In this document: positions 12,701 through 14,013 of the stretch, in pieces | How the letters are laid out: each line of letters opens with the position of its first letter | Numbering within the stretch: position 1 is the stretch's first letter | NCBI GenBank assembly: GCA_964418425.1 | Contig: CAYQLT010000064.1 | Location: forward strand, 1-14,013 | Direction of reading: 5' to 3' | DNA length: 14,013 bases | From: CAYQLT01 sp964418425 | Lineage (GTDB): Bacteria; Bacillota; Limnochordia; Limnochordales; Geochordaceae | The notes under the pieces: model-generated | What the model was told of the DNA's origin: nothing | Databases searched by the model: none | The model's input: the letters and a program-made list of their open reading frames with translations, nothing else | Position numbers and translations under genes: made by a program

Positions 12701-14008
12701 TTACTTCTCGTACGGCTGCCCGTCGGCGGCCGGAGGGGTCAGGTGGCCGACCACGCCGGAAACGGCCACGATGGTGGCCACGTAGGGGGCCATCAGCAGG
12801 AACTCCGACGGGATGGGCACCATCAGGATCTGCAGCTTCGTCTGCAGCGAGTCAGCGAACCCGAAGACCAACGAGGCGGCAAAGGCGCCGAAAGGCGTCC
12901 ATCGGCCGAAGATCATCGCCGCCAACCCGATGAACCCGCGGCCCGCCGTCATCACCTCGTCAAAGCGCCCCACCGATCCGATGGTAAAGTAGGCGCCGCC
13001 CACCGCCGCCACGAGTCCGCCCAGGATCACGCTCAGGTATCGGGTGCGCCAGACGTTGATCCCCAGCGTATCCGCCGCCCTCGGGTGCTCCCCGACGGCC
13101 CGCGTGCGCAGGCCGAAGCGAGTGTGAAACAAAAGCACGTGGACGGCGGGCACGAGGGCCAGGGTCAAAAAGACGATGAGGGTGTTCTCGAACAAGATGG
13201 GCCCCACGATGGGGATCCGGGAAAGGACGGGCACGGACCACAGAGCGAACGTGCCCGAATTGTTGAGCCACAGGTGCCGCTCCAGAAACCGCGCCGAGAT
13301 GTAGCTGGTCATGCCCACGGCAAAGATGTTGATGACGGTGCCGCTCACGATCTGGTCCACCCGGTACCCGATGGAGAGCGCGCCATGCACCAGCGCCAGC
13401 AGCGCTCCCGTGACCAGAGCCGCCAGGAGCCCCACGTACAGGCTTCCGGTCACGCTGGCGGCCACCACGGCCGTGAGGGCCGCAGTCAGCATCATCCCTT
13501 CGATGGCGATGTTGATGACGCCGGAGCGCTCGCACAAGACGCCGCTGAGCCCTCCGAGCGCGATGGGCACCGCCCGCAAGAGCGAACTTTTGAGCATACC
13601 GAGGAGGTTCAGGGATTGGCCCTGGGTTGCCCAGATCAGGAAGGCGAAGGCCAGGGCGGCCACCGACACGCCCACGGCCAGCCCGCCGCTCACCCACCGC
13701 CCCAAGGCCAGGTACCCGCCCGCGGCGGCGCCCGCCAGCGCTGCCATGGCCCACAGGCCGGGCCTTGCGGGCACCACCAGATCGGGAAGCTCCACGGTTC
13801 GGGTGAAGCCACCAGGGTTAAGGCCGAAGACCGCATCCGCCCCGCTCGGGGTGCCGGGCAGGAAGAACACCAGGATAGCCAGCCCCAACGACGCCGACCA
13901 GGCTGCGGGGGCCAGGCTCCGGCGCATCACCGCCGCAGGTGAGCGAGCCGCGATCTCGGCGCCCAGCGCTTCGGCCGGATGGGCCCGCAGCCTCACTGCC
14001 TTCCCCAC
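12701..14008 (-). CDS. ABC transporter permease, BmpA/YufQ type (nucleoside or simple sugar uptake)
   Basis: 435 residues from the GTG at 14008, five bases from the window edge, so the true start could lie further out; an internal ATG at 13927 would give 408. The core is the BPD_transp_2 permease family: GVLCERSGVINIAIEGMM at 156-173 is the hallmark of the YufQ-like second permease of the nucleoside system. Later elements include VDQIVSGTVINIFAVGMTSYIS, the cytoplasmic GLRTRAVGEHPRAADTLGIN loop that contacts the ATPase, and GRGFIGLAAMIFGRW. About ten membrane spans are seen. The first roughly 140 residues add about three hydrophobic segments beyond the usual 310-320 residue YufQ. The lipoprotein, ATPase and first permease would be expected upstream, beyond the edge. 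The substrate is inferred from the family. Confidence 0.9.
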   Translation of the reverse strand: MGKAVRLRAHPAEALGAEIAARSPAAVMRRSLAPAAWSASLGLAILVFFLPGTPSGADAVFGLNPGGFTRTVELPDLVVPARPGLWAMAALAGAAAGGYLALGRWVSGGLAVGVSVAALAFAFLIWATQGQSLNLLGMLKSSLLRAVPIALGGLSGVLCERSGVINIAIEGMMLTAALTAVVAASVTGSLYVGLLAALVTGALLALVHGALSIGYRVDQIVSGTVINIFAVGMTSYISARFLERHLWLNNSGTFALWSVPVLSRIPIVGPILFENTLIVFLTLALVPAVHVLLFHTRFGLRTRAVGEHPRAADTLGINVWRTRYLSVILGGLVAAVGGAYFTIGSVGRFDEVMTAGRGFIGLAAMIFGRWTPFGAFAASLVFGFADSLQTKLQILMVPIPSEFLLMAPYVATIVAVSGVVGHLTPPAADGQPYEK

Positions 14009-14013
14009 CCCCG

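Noticed and set aside
12647..13942. 431-codon plus-strand open frame opposite the permease
   Set aside because: His/Gln/Gly/Asp-rich low-complexity product that mirrors the membrane-span codons of the permease.

Overview
The window comes from a high-GC, endospore-forming member of the Bacillota. Sporulation genes appear throughout: spoIID, yabP, yabQ, spoVT and an alpha/beta-type SASP. The gene neighbourhood glmU-prs-ctc-pth-mfd-spoVT plus yabN-yabP-yabQ-divIC is the classic one of Bacillus and relatives. The very high GC content, with about two thirds of genes starting at GTG, would suit a Symbiobacterium-, Thermaerobacter- or Limnochorda-like lineage. Genus cannot be decided from the sequence alone. 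No IS element, CRISPR array, rRNA or tRNA was seen, and no gene-free stretch exceeds 300 bases.

Layout, left part (1-3491). A minus-strand YabN-type methylase/MazG fusion runs off the left edge. It is transcribed away from a plus-strand sporulation block: spoIID, yabP, yabQ, a 100-N assembly gap, then divIC. The divergent spacer holds a candidate housekeeping promoter for mazG and a perfect 7+7 inverted repeat in front of spoIID. yabP and yabQ each carry a sigma-E-like -10 box and an identical 13-base ribosome-binding block. divIC collides tail-to-tail with spoVT, and the two reading frames overlap by 101 bases.

Middle part (3391-11449, all minus). Read right to left this is glmU, prs, rplY/ctc, pth, mfd, spoVT. 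The first four are tightly packed: a 1-base overlap, then 7 and 9 bases of spacing. mfd and spoVT follow after spacers of 135 and 115 bases that hold hairpins or dyads. Together they supply UDP-GlcNAc precursor, PRPP, a ribosomal/stress protein, peptidyl-tRNA recycling, transcription-coupled repair and a forespore regulator. The most striking oddity is glmU. Its uridylyltransferase half is intact, but the acetyltransferase beta-helix is cut to about 97 residues and lacks the catalytic motifs.

Right part (11450-14013). A plus-strand Hsp20 chaperone gene converges on a minus-strand SASP gene, with two strong stem-loops between them. The SASP has an unusual long C-terminal tail. Next comes a long permease of the BmpA/YufQ-type nucleoside or simple-sugar ABC family, which reaches the right edge.

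Compared with the Bacillus subtilis order, the yabP-yabQ-divIC block is inverted relative to mfd-spoVT, spoIID sits where yabO (rqcP) would be, and fin (yabK) and spoVB are not present here. No clearly new multi-gene system was found. The main novelties are the truncated GlmU, the divIC/spoVT coding overlap at a probable inversion joint, and the tailed SASP.
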